Part shown: in pieces, positions 33,467-42,003 of the stretch
Numbering within the stretch: the first letter of the stretch is position 1
Layout of the letters: each line of letters opens with the position of its first letter
Assembly (NCBI GenBank): GCA_036262035.1
Contig: DATAJS010000005.1
Location: 1 to 64,000, forward strand
From: Burkholderiales bacterium
GTDB lineage: Bacteria; Pseudomonadota; Gammaproteobacteria; Burkholderiales; SG8-41
Direction: 5' to 3'
Length of the DNA stretch: 64,000 bases
Program-made: the position numbers and the translations under genes
The notes under the pieces: model-generated
The model's database searches: none
The model's input: the letters and a program-made list of their open reading frames with translations, nothing else
Told to the model about the DNA's origin: nothing

Positions 33467-35557
33467 TCAAAGTGGATTCCCGCCTTCGCGGGAATGACGA
33501 CGTTCGCCTTCGCGGGAATGACGATCGAGAATCAGCGAGCCGTGAGCGTCGATGTGCGCGCGCCACCCGGGCTCGACGACGGTGGTGGTGTCGGCCTGCT
33601 CGACGATCGCGGGACCGTCGAACGTCGTCCCCGGCGCGAGACGCTCGCGCTCGTAGACCCCCGCGTCGACGAAACCGCCCGAGAGCTCGGTGAGGATGCG
33701 CCGCGTGCCTTTCTTCGCCGCACCGCCGGCGGCGCTCGGATGCAGGGGCTCGGCCGCGGACTGCGACTGGAGCGCCTGGTGCACCGCGCGCAGGTTCACG
33801 AACTGCACTGCACCTTCGACGCTGTGGCCGTAGACGCGGTCGTGCGCCGCGTAGAACTTCTGCTTCAGCGCGTCGAGGGCATCGGTTTCGAGGTCGACCG
33901 CCACTTCCAGGTGGTACGACTGGCCGACGTAACAGACGTCGGCATAGTAGCGCCGCTCGATCGATTCGACGGGCACGCTTTCGGTCGCCATCAGCTCGCC
34001 GCAGCGCGCATCGAGCGCCGCGAACGCTTCGCGCAATGCGCCGATGCTCGCCTGCGCGAGCGGCATGGAGTACGCGCTCGAAGCCTCATGCTCGACCGGC
34101 GCGGCGAGCAGCCCCGAAGCCGACAGCACGCCCGGATGCAGCGGCACGATCACGCGGCTCATGCCGAGCTCTCGCGCGAGCGCGGTCGCGTGCACCGGGC
34201 CGCCGCCGCCCAGCGGCACCAGGCTGTAGCCGCGCGGATCGACGCCCCGCTTCACCGACACGAAACGGATGCCCTCGGCCATGTTCGCGTTGACCACGCG
34301 ATGGATGCCGAGCGCCGCCTGCTCGACGCTCATGCCCAGCGGCCCCGCGATCTTGTCTTCGATCGCTGTCCACGCGAGCTTCGGGTCGAGCGTCATCGTG
34401 CCGCCTGCGAAGTACGTCGGATCGATGTAGCCGAGCACGAGCGACGCATCGGTGACGGTCGCGTGCTCCCCGCCCCTGCCGTAGCACGCAGGGCCCGGCT
34501 CGGAGCCCGCCGAGTGCGGCCCGACCTTCAACGAGCGCGCCGCATCGAGCCACGCGATGCTGCCGCCGCCCGCGCCGATCGCGTTGACGTCGACCATGGG
34601 CACGCGCACCGCGTAGCCGTCGAGCACGCCTTCGGCCGCGATCAGCGGCTCGCCCCGGCTGATCAGCGCGATGTCCGCGCTGGTGCCGCCGATGTCGATG
34701 GTGATGACGTCGCCGGCGCCCGCGGCCTCTCCGGCCATGCGACCGCCGATGACGCCTGCCGCGGGTCCGGAGAGAAAGAGCCGCACCGGCCGCCGCCGCG
34801 CCACGCGCGACGATGCCACGCCGCCGCGCGACTGCATGATCTGCAGCGGCGCCTCGACACCGCTCTTTGCGAGATCGCTCTCCATGCTCGCGAGATAGCG
34901 GTCGATCACCGGCTTCAGATACGCGTCGAACGCGGTGATGCACGTGCGCTCGTACTCGCGGAACGCCGGATCGACCTCGGACGAGATCGAGACCATCAGA
35001 TCGGGGTGCGCTTCGCGCACGATCTCCGCCGCACGGCGCTCGTGCGCGGGATCGAGGAAGGAAAAGAGAAACGAGATCGCGATGGCCTCGACGCCGGCGT
35101 CGACCAGCGCCTGCGCTTCGCGCCTGACCGCGTCTTCGTCGAGGGGCACGAGCACCTCGCCGCGCGCCGACAAGCGCTCAGGCACCTCGCGCCGCAGCGC
35201 GCCCGGCGCGAGAAAGCCCGGGGTTTCGGGCTTCAGCATGACGCTGTAGACGTTGCGCCGGCTCTGGCGGCCGATCTCCAGCGCGTCGCGAAAGCCCCGC
35301 GTGGTGATGAGCCCGATGCGCGCGCCCTTGCGCTCGAGCACCGCGTTGGTCGCGACGGTCGTGCCGTGGACGAAGCGCGCGATGCTGCCGGGATGGACGT
35401 CCCACTCGCGCGCCATGTGCTCGACCGCGCGCAACACGCCGGCGCTGGGATAGTCCCGGGTGGTGGGGATCTTCACGAGCTTCATGTCGCCGCTCGCGCT
35501 GCGGCACACGACGTCGGTGAAGGTGCCGCCGATGTCGACGCCGACCTCGAATCGCAT
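33467..35557 (-). CDS. hyuA: hydantoinase A / oxoprolinase subunit with repeat-encoded tail
   Basis: 696 residues. The ASKHA-type ATPase start VGVDIGGTFTDVVCRSASGD, then VHGTTVATNAVLERKGARIG, ITIDIGGTSADIALISRGEP and GAGGGSIAWLDAA identify the HyuA family. It supplies the ATP-dependent activation step of cyclic amide hydrolysis with HyuB. The native C-terminus should end near HGSLILD. The last residues DRHSREGERRHSREGGNPL are translation of one and a half copies of the dispersed ATTCCCG..CGGGAAT palindrome, so the repeat has invaded or abolished the original stop. Confidence 0.93.
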   Translation of the reverse strand: MRFEVGVDIGGTFTDVVCRSASGDMKLVKIPTTRDYPSAGVLRAVEHMAREWDVHPGSIARFVHGTTVATNAVLERKGARIGLITTRGFRDALEIGRQSRRNVYSVMLKPETPGFLAPGALRREVPERLSARGEVLVPLDEDAVRREAQALVDAGVEAIAISFLFSFLDPAHERRAAEIVREAHPDLMVSISSEVDPAFREYERTCITAFDAYLKPVIDRYLASMESDLAKSGVEAPLQIMQSRGGVASSRVARRRPVRLFLSGPAAGVIGGRMAGEAAGAGDVITIDIGGTSADIALISRGEPLIAAEGVLDGYAVRVPMVDVNAIGAGGGSIAWLDAARSLKVGPHSAGSEPGPACYGRGGEHATVTDASLVLGYIDPTYFAGGTMTLDPKLAWTAIEDKIAGPLGMSVEQAALGIHRVVNANMAEGIRFVSVKRGVDPRGYSLVPLGGGGPVHATALARELGMSRVIVPLHPGVLSASGLLAAPVEHEASSAYSMPLAQASIGALREAFAALDARCGELMATESVPVESIERRYYADVCYVGQSYHLEVAVDLETDALDALKQKFYAAHDRVYGHSVEGAVQFVNLRAVHQALQSQSAAEPLHPSAAGGAAKKGTRRILTELSGGFVDAGVYERERLAPGTTFDGPAIVEQADTTTVVEPGWRAHIDAHGSLILDRHSREGERRHSREGGNPL
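33476..33523. repeat. dispersed palindrome, one and a half copies inside hyuA 3' end
   Basis: ATTCCCGCCTTCGCGGGAAT at 33476-33495 and the half copy CGCCTTCGCGGGAATGACG at 33505-33523. Both are inside the hyuA reading frame and encode its aberrant tail. Confidence 0.75.
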
Positions 35558-35676
35558 TCTTCTTCCTTGCAGGTCGCGTCTCGATTCGAGACGCCTTCTC
35601 GTAGGGCGCCTGGGGCGGACGCGCTGAGTGCGTTTAGTATAGCGGCTCCAACTCCGCGCACTGCGAAAGGGAAGAA

Positions 35677-36999
35677 ATGATCAATGCAGCGATCGTCGGC
35701 CTCGGCCGATGGGGACAGAACCTCGTCAACAGCGTGCAGGGCAAGAGCGAGAAGATCCGGTTCGTCGCCGGCGTGCTCCGCCATCCCGAGAACGCGCGCG
35801 AATACGCCGAGCGCAACGGCATCGCCCTGCACTCGAGCCTCGACGCGGTGCTCTCCGACCCGGCGATCGACGCGATCGTGCTCGCCACCCCGCACACCGT
35901 GCACGCCGAGCAGATCCGCGCGGCGGTCGCGGCCGGCAAGCCCGTCTTCACCGAGAAGCCTTTCACCCTGACGTCGGCCGACGCGCGCGAGGCGCTGCGC
36001 GAGGCGGGGAGACGCAACGTCACCGTCGGCGTCGGCTACAACTGGCGCTTCCAGCCCGCGCTGCAGGCGGTCCGCCGCATGCTGGATGACGGCACCCTGG
36101 GCAAGCTGCTGCACATCGAAGGCAACTTCTGCGGACCGAGCGTCTATCGTTTTCCGAAAGAGCACTGGCGCCAGCAGCGCGAGGAAGGTCCCGGCGGCGG
36201 CATGACCGGCCGCGGCGTGCACGTGGTCGACGCGATGCTGTACCTCGCGGGGGAGGTCGACAGCGTCTACGCGCAGAGCAAGCGCATCGCGCTCGAATAC
36301 GGGATCGACGACACCACTTCCATGCTGTTCGACTTCAAGGGCGGCGCGACGGCGTATCTCGGCACCGTGATCGCCACCGCGGAGACCTGGCGCATGCAGG
36401 TCTTCGGCTCGCGAGGCTGGGTGGAGGTCGGCGACGTCGAGCACCTGACCACGTGGCAGATGCGCGTGTGCTACGTCGATCCGGACAACCTGCTCACGCA
36501 CCACCGGCCGCAGATCGCGACCTTTCCCGAGACCAGCACCGAGCGCGCGGAGCTCGAGAATTTCGCCGACGCGGTGAGCGAAGGGCGCGCGCTCGCGGCG
36601 CCCGGCGGGCACGAAGAGCACGGCGTGGCGGTGCTCGAGGCCATCCTCGAATCGGCGCGGAGGGGCGAGCGCGTGAAGGTCGGCGCCCAGCCCGCCGTCG
36701 GCACTAGGCGGGCCGCGTCGAAGGCCGAGCCTTCGATCGCGACCGAAGCCAAGCGATTGCTCAAGCGCGCGCGCAAGGCGATCGTCGGCGTGGTGGAGAA
36801 AGCGACCGGCACCGCGCCGGCGAAACGGCCGGCGAAGAAGAAGAAAGTGCGCGCTGCCGCCAAAAAGTCGACGCGTCGCGCCAACGCGAGGGCGGAGCGC
36901 CGCGACACCGGCAAGAAGACCAGGAGCGCGAAAAAGCGCGCGGCGCCGTCGGCCAGACGTGCTTCGTCCGCGAAGAAGAAAGCGCCTCGGAGGAAGTGA
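35677..36999 (+). CDS. Gfo/Idh/MocA-family oxidoreductase with H1-like Lys/Ala tail
   Basis: 440 residues. Residues 1-330 are a standard NAD(P)-dependent oxidoreductase: MINAAIVGLGRWGQNLVNSV, DAIVLATPHTVHAEQIRAAV, and the family marker FTEKPFTLTSADAREAL. The last 90 residues are very rich in Lys, Arg and Ala (KRPAKKKKVRAAAKKSTRRA, then KKTRSAKKRAAPSARRASSA and KKKAPRRK). They look like the histone-H1/AlgP-like tails of bacterial nucleoid-binding proteins. The frame is continuous with no sign of a joining error. The domain pairing is unusual; the tail could bind DNA, RNA or polyphosphate. Divergent from hyuA. Confidence 0.85.
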   Translation: MINAAIVGLGRWGQNLVNSVQGKSEKIRFVAGVLRHPENAREYAERNGIALHSSLDAVLSDPAIDAIVLATPHTVHAEQIRAAVAAGKPVFTEKPFTLTSADAREALREAGRRNVTVGVGYNWRFQPALQAVRRMLDDGTLGKLLHIEGNFCGPSVYRFPKEHWRQQREEGPGGGMTGRGVHVVDAMLYLAGEVDSVYAQSKRIALEYGIDDTTSMLFDFKGGATAYLGTVIATAETWRMQVFGSRGWVEVGDVEHLTTWQMRVCYVDPDNLLTHHRPQIATFPETSTERAELENFADAVSEGRALAAPGGHEEHGVAVLEAILESARRGERVKVGAQPAVGTRRAASKAEPSIATEAKRLLKRARKAIVGVVEKATGTAPAKRPAKKKKVRAAAKKSTRRANARAERRDTGKKTRSAKKRAAPSARRASSAKKKAPRRK

Positions 37000-37009
37000 A
37001 ACGGACGTC

Positions 37010-37029
37010 ATTCCCGCGAAGGCGGGAAT
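37010..37029. repeat. dispersed palindrome, inverted copy
   Basis: ATTCCCGCGAAGGCGGGAAT, the inverse of the copies at 28464 and 33476, in the convergent gap between the oxidoreductase and the D-amino-acid dehydrogenase. A more divergent relative (GATTCCCGACAG...GTCGGCAATGACGG) follows at 37064-37100. Placement between two convergent stops suits a terminator-like role. Confidence 0.7.
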
Positions 37030-37105
37030 TCATTTTGACGTTGAAAAAAAACGTTGAAAATGGATTCCCGACAGCTCGCGCTGTTGCGCGTCGGCAATGA
37101 CGGGC

Positions 37106-38344
37106 TCAGAACCGATCCGGACGATACGGCGTCACGTCGATGTTCGGCGTGCGCCCTGCGATCAGCTCCGCGACGAGGCGTCCCGTCGGCGCGCCGCTGC
37201 ACAACCCGACGTGCCCGTGGCCGAACGCGTAGTAGACGTTCTGAAACTTCGTCGCGCGCCCGATCACCGGCAGTGAGTCGGGCATCGAGGGCCTGCGTCC
37301 CATCCATTTCGTCGCGTCGGCCTTGCTGATATCCGGGAAGATCCGGCGCATGTGCTTGTCGAGGATGTCGGCGCGCGCGTAGTTCGGCTCGGCGTGTATC
37401 CCGGCGAACTCGGTCTGGCCCGCGATGCGCAGACCCATCTCCATCGGCGTGATGAAGAACTTGTGCTCGGGCATCATGATCGGCATCGGCAGCGTATAGC
37501 GCGGATCGGAGTACGTGACGTGATAGCCGCGCTCGGCTTCCAGCGGCACGCGGTCGCCGAGCTTCGAGGTGAACTCGTTGGAGTGAGAGCCGGCGCAGAT
37601 CACCAGCGTCTCGACCGGCACGCGGCCGTCGTTCGTGAGGAGCGCTCGCGGGCCGTCGGGCCCCACTTCGATGTCGCGCACCTCGCGCTGGAGCAGCACC
37701 CCGCCGTCGCGCACGAACTGCGCGGCGAGCGCCTTGGTGAGGCGCTCCGGATTCGCGACGAAACCCTGCTCGGGCAGGTACAGCCCGGCCTCGTAGCGGC
37801 CGTTGAGCTGTGGCACCAGCGATTTGATGCCCGCCTCGTCCAGCTCTTCCACGATGACGCCGCGATCGCGCCGCAGCTTCCACGACAGCGCGTCCCCTTT
37901 CAGCGCCTCGCGCTTTTCATAAGCGACGACGTAGCCCGTCTTGCGGATGAGATCGGTGACGCCCGCGTGCTCCACCAAGGGCTCGTAGGCGTCGAAGGTC
38001 TGCCTCAATAAAGGGCGGAGCGCGTCGGCGATGGCCTCGACGCGCTTCGGATTGGCCGCGGCGAGAAAGCGCAGCAGCCACGGCGCCGCCTTGGGCAGAT
38101 AGCCCCAGCGGATCATCAGAGGGCCCATGGGGTCCGCGAGATAACCGGGCACTTTCCAGTGGATGCCGGGGGTTGCGAGCGGCACGCAAGACCCGGGGCT
38201 GAGGATGCCGGCGTTGCCGAACGAGCAATACTCGCCGGGCGGGCGCATGTCGACGATGGTGACGTCGTGTCCGTCGCGTTTTAGGTACGAAGCGGTGGCG
38301 ACGCCGACGATGCCGGCGCCGATGATGGTGATCTTCTGGGACAA
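37106..38344 (-). CDS. D-amino-acid dehydrogenase (DadA-like FAD oxidoreductase)
   Basis: 412 residues. The N-terminal FAD motif is KITIIGAGIVGVATASYLKR, then CSFGNAGILSPGSCVPLATP, characteristic of DadA proteins (SxxNAGxLxPG). Mid-region LNGRYEAGLYLPEQGFVANP and C-terminal YYAFGHGHVGLCSGAPTGRL complete the family pattern. It deaminates D-amino acids and passes electrons to the respiratory chain at the inner membrane. It stands alone between the oxidoreductase and tRNA-Val. Confidence 0.88.
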   Translation of the reverse strand: MSQKITIIGAGIVGVATASYLKRDGHDVTIVDMRPPGEYCSFGNAGILSPGSCVPLATPGIHWKVPGYLADPMGPLMIRWGYLPKAAPWLLRFLAAANPKRVEAIADALRPLLRQTFDAYEPLVEHAGVTDLIRKTGYVVAYEKREALKGDALSWKLRRDRGVIVEELDEAGIKSLVPQLNGRYEAGLYLPEQGFVANPERLTKALAAQFVRDGGVLLQREVRDIEVGPDGPRALLTNDGRVPVETLVICAGSHSNEFTSKLGDRVPLEAERGYHVTYSDPRYTLPMPIMMPEHKFFITPMEMGLRIAGQTEFAGIHAEPNYARADILDKHMRRIFPDISKADATKWMGRRPSMPDSLPVIGRATKFQNVYYAFGHGHVGLCSGAPTGRLVAELIAGRTPNIDVTPYRPDRF

Positions 38345-38345
38345 T

Positions 38346-38374
38346 TTGGAAGCTCTGCGGGTTACTGATAAAAT
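38346..38374 (+). promoter_or_regulatory. sigma-70-type promoter of tRNA-Val
   Basis: TTGGAA at 38346-38351 and TAAAAT at 38369-38374 with a 17-base spacer. The expected start lies about 25 bases before the tRNA. It overlaps the 5' flank of the divergent dehydrogenase gene. Confidence 0.55.
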
Positions 38375-38406
38375 GGCGCCCGCGACGTCTTACGCGTCTC
38401 TCTCCC

Positions 38407-38481
38407 GGGCGGTTAACTCAGCGGTAGAGTGCCACCTTCACACGGTGGAAGCCACTGGTTCGATCCCAGTACCGCCCACCA
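38407..38481 (+). tRNA. tRNA-Val (anticodon CAC)
   Basis: 75 bases with encoded CCA. Acceptor GGGCGGT pairs with ACCGCCC; D-arm AACTCAGCGGTAGAGT; anticodon stem CCACC/GGTGG with loop TTCACAC, giving CAC; T-loop GGTTCGATC. A sigma-70 promoter lies upstream at 38346-38374. Confidence 0.96.
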
Positions 38482-38503
38482 TTTCCCTGCCCTCTGTCCA
38501 GCC

Positions 38504-39877
38504 CTACCGCTCCGTCAGCGCCCGCTCGCGCGCCCGATTGATCGGCTTGGTGAGGTAATACAGGATCGAGCGCTTGCCGGTGATCACGTCGACGCTCGCG
38601 AGCATGCCCGGGCTGATCGAGAGCTTCTTGCCGTAGTAGTCGATCGCGTTCCGGTTGGTGCGCACGTGCGCGATGTAATACGGCTCGCCCTGCTGCGGCA
38701 CGATCGAATCCGCGGAGACGTACTCGATCTTGCCTTCGAGCCCGCCGAAGATGCTGTAGTCGTACGCGGTCACCTTCACGATGGCGCGCTGGCCCACGTG
38801 CACGAAAGCGATGTCGGAAGGTTTGAGGCGCGTCTCGATGAGCAGCGTGTCCTCGACCGGCACCATCTCGACCATCGGGCTGCCGGGCTGCACCACGCCG
38901 CCGACGGTCTTGTTGGGGATCGTCTTGACGATGCCGTCCATCGGCGCGCGCACGATGGTGCGGCTCGCGCGGTCTTCGAGCGCCGGTATCTGCTGCGCCA
39001 CCTTGGCGAGCTCGCCCTGCGCCTGCGCGAGCTCGTTGCCCGCCTGCGAGCGGAAGCTCGCGTCGGCGTCGGCGAGCTTGCCTTTCGCTTCGTCGATCGC
39101 GGCCCGGGCACGCGGGACCGAGAGGCGCGCCTGCTCGAGGTCGGTGCGGATGCGGTTCTGGTCGCGCTCGAGGCGCAGGAGCTCGACCTCGGACACGATG
39201 CCTCTCTTCACGAGCGGCGCGGTGATCGCGATCTCGCGGTCCGCGAGCACGAGCTGCTCGGCGAGCCGCTCGGCCCGCGACTGGAGCTCCTTGAGCTCGC
39301 TCTCGCGCTGCGCGAGCTGCTGCCTGAGCACCTGCACCTTGGTGCCGAGCTCGACCTGCCGCGCCTTGTACAGCGCGGTCTCCTGCTGCGCGATGACCGG
39401 CGAGCCTTTCTGCACGTCGGCAGGCATCGCCAGGGCCGTGCCGCGCACTTCGGCGGACAGCCGCGCGATCCTCGCCTTGAGCGCGAGCGCGCCCTGCTCG
39501 CCTTCGCGGAACGCCGCGACGAAGCGCGTGGGATCGATGCGGATCAGCGGCTCGTCCTTCTTCACCACGTCGCCTTCGCGCACCATGATCTCGGCGATGA
39601 CGCCGCCTTCGAGGTTCGACACGACCTGCACCTGGCTCTTCGTCACGACCCGGCCCTCGCCGCGCGCCACTTCCTCGATCTGGAAGAACGCGGCCCACGC
39701 GAAGGCGAGGATGAAAAAGAGCGTGACGCTGGCGAGCACCACGTGCGGGAAGCGGCGCTCGCCGATGCGCTCGGCGTCGAGCTGATCGAGCGTCCAGCCT
39801 TTCGCGGCGGGCGCCGGCGCGGGCGACGCCGGCTGCGGCGCTTGCGGCCGGGGCGGGGCCTGCAGTGCGTCGTTCAT
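38504..39877 (-). CDS. type I secretion membrane fusion protein (HlyD family)
   Basis: 457 residues. A Pro/Ala-rich cytoplasmic N-terminus, one membrane segment (VVLASVTLFFILAFAWAAFF, about residues 46-65), a lipoyl-type half motif (VSNLEGGVIAEIMVREGDVV), a long coiled-coil region (residues about 130-290), and the return half (RTIVRAPMDGIVKTIPNKTV). Bridges the ABC transporter and TolC in the periplasm. Its start overlaps the ABC stop (ATGA). Last gene of a tolC-ABC-hlyD operon and likely exporter component for the RTX proteins at 1-11 kb. Confidence 0.92.
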   Translation of the reverse strand: MNDALQAPPRPQAPQPASPAPAPAAKGWTLDQLDAERIGERRFPHVVLASVTLFFILAFAWAAFFQIEEVARGEGRVVTKSQVQVVSNLEGGVIAEIMVREGDVVKKDEPLIRIDPTRFVAAFREGEQGALALKARIARLSAEVRGTALAMPADVQKGSPVIAQQETALYKARQVELGTKVQVLRQQLAQRESELKELQSRAERLAEQLVLADREIAITAPLVKRGIVSEVELLRLERDQNRIRTDLEQARLSVPRARAAIDEAKGKLADADASFRSQAGNELAQAQGELAKVAQQIPALEDRASRTIVRAPMDGIVKTIPNKTVGGVVQPGSPMVEMVPVEDTLLIETRLKPSDIAFVHVGQRAIVKVTAYDYSIFGGLEGKIEYVSADSIVPQQGEPYYIAHVRTNRNAIDYYGKKLSISPGMLASVDVITGKRSILYYLTKPINRARERALTER

Positions 39878-42003
39878 ACCGCTTTCCTCACGCGCCCCTG
39901 CGACAGCGCCTGCAGCACCTCGGCCTTCGGGCCCGCGGCGACCGCGCGGCCGTTGTCCATCACGATGAGCTTGTCGACGATCGTCAGCATCGATTCGCGG
40001 TGCGTGACCACGATGAGCGTGCGTCCCGGCAGCACCTGCGCGAGACGCGCCTTGAACTGCTCCTCGCTGCCCACGTCCATCGACGCGGTCGGCTCGTCGA
40101 GCAGCAGGATCGGCGGATCGTCGAGCAGGGCGCGCGCGAGCGCGACCGCCTGCCGCTGGCCGCCCGAGAGCCCTTCACCGCGCTCGCCCACCGGCAGGTC
40201 GAAGCCTTGCGGATGGCGCTGGATGTGCTCGTCGAGCCCGACGAGCTGCACCGCGCGCAGCATCGCGGCGTCGTCGATGTGCACCGCGCCCATCGTGACG
40301 TTCTGGCGCACGGTGCCCGAGAAGAGCACGACGTTCTGCGGCATGTAGCCCACGTTGCGGCGCAGATCCGCGGGATCGATCTGGCGCGTGTCGATCGAGT
40401 CGACGAGCACGTTGCCCGCCTGCGGCTGGTACAGGCCGATCAGGAGCTTGGCAAGCGTGCTCTTGCCCGAGCCCATGCGCCCGACGATGCCGACGCGGTC
40501 GCCCGGCATGATCGTGAAGGTGAGGTCGCGCAGCGCGTCGATCGGCTGCCCCGGATATCTGAAGGTGACGCCGCGGAAATCGATGCGGCCGCCCAGCCGC
40601 GGGCGGCTGACGAAGGTCTTGCCGGGCTCGCGCTCGACCGGCGCTTCCATGATCTTGTTGAGCGCGTTGAGCGCGCTCATCGCGGTGTGGTAGCGGGTCA
40701 GAAGCCCGGCGAGCTGCGACAGCGGCGCGGTCGCGCGCCCGACGATGATCGAGCACGCGATGATGCCGCCGAGGGAGAGATGCCCTTCGGCCGCGAGGTA
40801 CGCGCCGGTGATGAGCGTCGCGATCGATACGACACCCTGCACCCAGCCGGTGAAGTTGATCGCGAACGCCGAGATCATGCGCGAGGCGAGGCTCTCCTTC
40901 GCGACGTAATCGACCAGGCTCTCCCACTTCCTCTGGAGCTGCGAGGCGGCGTTGAGGTGCTTGACGTGCTCGATGCCGGCGAGCGTCTCGATCGCGGTCG
41001 AGTACTTCGCCTCGGTCGCGGCGAAGCTGCGGCGGATGTGGTCGCGCAGCTTGGGCTGGAGCGCGAGCCCGACGCCGACGACGATCGGTATCGCGACCAG
41101 CACCGGCAGCACCATGAAGAAGCCGCCGACCCACACGATCACGCCGAGGAAGAGCAGCACGAACGGCAGGTCGATGATCGAGGCGAGCGTGGCGGAAGTG
41201 AAGAACTCGCGCAGCGATTCGAACTCGCGCAGGTTGTTGGCGAGCGAGCCCACCGGCTGGCGCGGCTGGTCGAGCTTCAGATCCATCACGCGCGCGAACA
41301 GTGCAGCGGACAGCGCCTGGTCGGCGCGCTTGCCCGCGACGTCGATGAAATAGCCGCGCAGGATCTTGAGCAATAGATCGAACACCAGCACGATCGTCAG
41401 GCCCAGCGCGAGGATCCACAGCGTCTCCATCGCCTTGTTCGGCACGACGCGGTCGTACACGTTCATGAAGAACATCGGCGAGGCGAGCGCGAAGATGTTG
41501 ACCAGCACCGTCGCGACCGCGACTTCCATGTAGGTCGGGATCTCTTTCTTCAGCGTCCCCCAGAACCAGTGGTGCTTCTCGGTGATGCGCTCGCTCTCGG
41601 TGCCCGCGGTGAAGCGCGCGAGGCGCCCGACGAGGATGGCGTGGCCGGTGTAATCGGCTTCGAGCTCCGCGAGCGTGGCCTCGCGCGAGGCTTCGGCGAG
41701 CTCGGGGAGGACGATCTGCGCCTGCTTGTCGTCCTTCTCCACCAGCACGCACGCGCCGCGCTCGCTCATGAGCAGGATCGCGGGCAGCGCGACGTGCTGG
41801 ATCTCGGCGATCGTCGTTTTCACCACGCGGGCGCTCAGGCCCGCGCGCTCGGCGGCGCGCGGCACGAGCGCGGGCGTGAGACGCCCGTTCTCCAGCGGCA
41901 GGCCGGCGGTCAGCGAATCGGGCGACGCCGGCTGGCCGTAGAGACGCGCCGCCACCGCAAGGGCGGCGGCGAGCGGATCGACGCGGACGGCGGCTTCGCT
42001 CAC
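39874..42003 (-). CDS. type I secretion ABC transporter with degenerate C39-like domain
   Basis: 709 residues from GTG at 42003 (VSEAAVRVDPLAAALAV), overlapping the TolC stop. Residues 1-130 resemble the C39 peptidase-like domain but lack a catalytic Cys, as in HlyB/LapB transporters of RTX proteins. A six-helix membrane domain follows (PTYMEVAVATVLVNIFALAS...). The ATPase has Walker A GRMGSGKSTLAKLL, signature LSGGQRQAVALARAL and Walker B ILLLDEPTASMD. Longer frames to 42288 only shadow tolC. Powers export of proteins with C-terminal RTX signals. Confidence 0.93.
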   Translation of the reverse strand: MSEAAVRVDPLAAALAVAARLYGQPASPDSLTAGLPLENGRLTPALVPRAAERAGLSARVVKTTIAEIQHVALPAILLMSERGACVLVEKDDKQAQIVLPELAEASREATLAELEADYTGHAILVGRLARFTAGTESERITEKHHWFWGTLKKEIPTYMEVAVATVLVNIFALASPMFFMNVYDRVVPNKAMETLWILALGLTIVLVFDLLLKILRGYFIDVAGKRADQALSAALFARVMDLKLDQPRQPVGSLANNLREFESLREFFTSATLASIIDLPFVLLFLGVIVWVGGFFMVLPVLVAIPIVVGVGLALQPKLRDHIRRSFAATEAKYSTAIETLAGIEHVKHLNAASQLQRKWESLVDYVAKESLASRMISAFAINFTGWVQGVVSIATLITGAYLAAEGHLSLGGIIACSIIVGRATAPLSQLAGLLTRYHTAMSALNALNKIMEAPVEREPGKTFVSRPRLGGRIDFRGVTFRYPGQPIDALRDLTFTIMPGDRVGIVGRMGSGKSTLAKLLIGLYQPQAGNVLVDSIDTRQIDPADLRRNVGYMPQNVVLFSGTVRQNVTMGAVHIDDAAMLRAVQLVGLDEHIQRHPQGFDLPVGERGEGLSGGQRQAVALARALLDDPPILLLDEPTASMDVGSEEQFKARLAQVLPGRTLIVVTHRESMLTIVDKLIVMDNGRAVAAGPKAEVLQALSQGRVRKAV

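Noticed and set aside
38429-40348. Long plus-strand frame (639 codons) opposite hlyD and the ABC gene
   Set aside because: Antisense shadow without domain motifs; it also runs over tRNA-Val.
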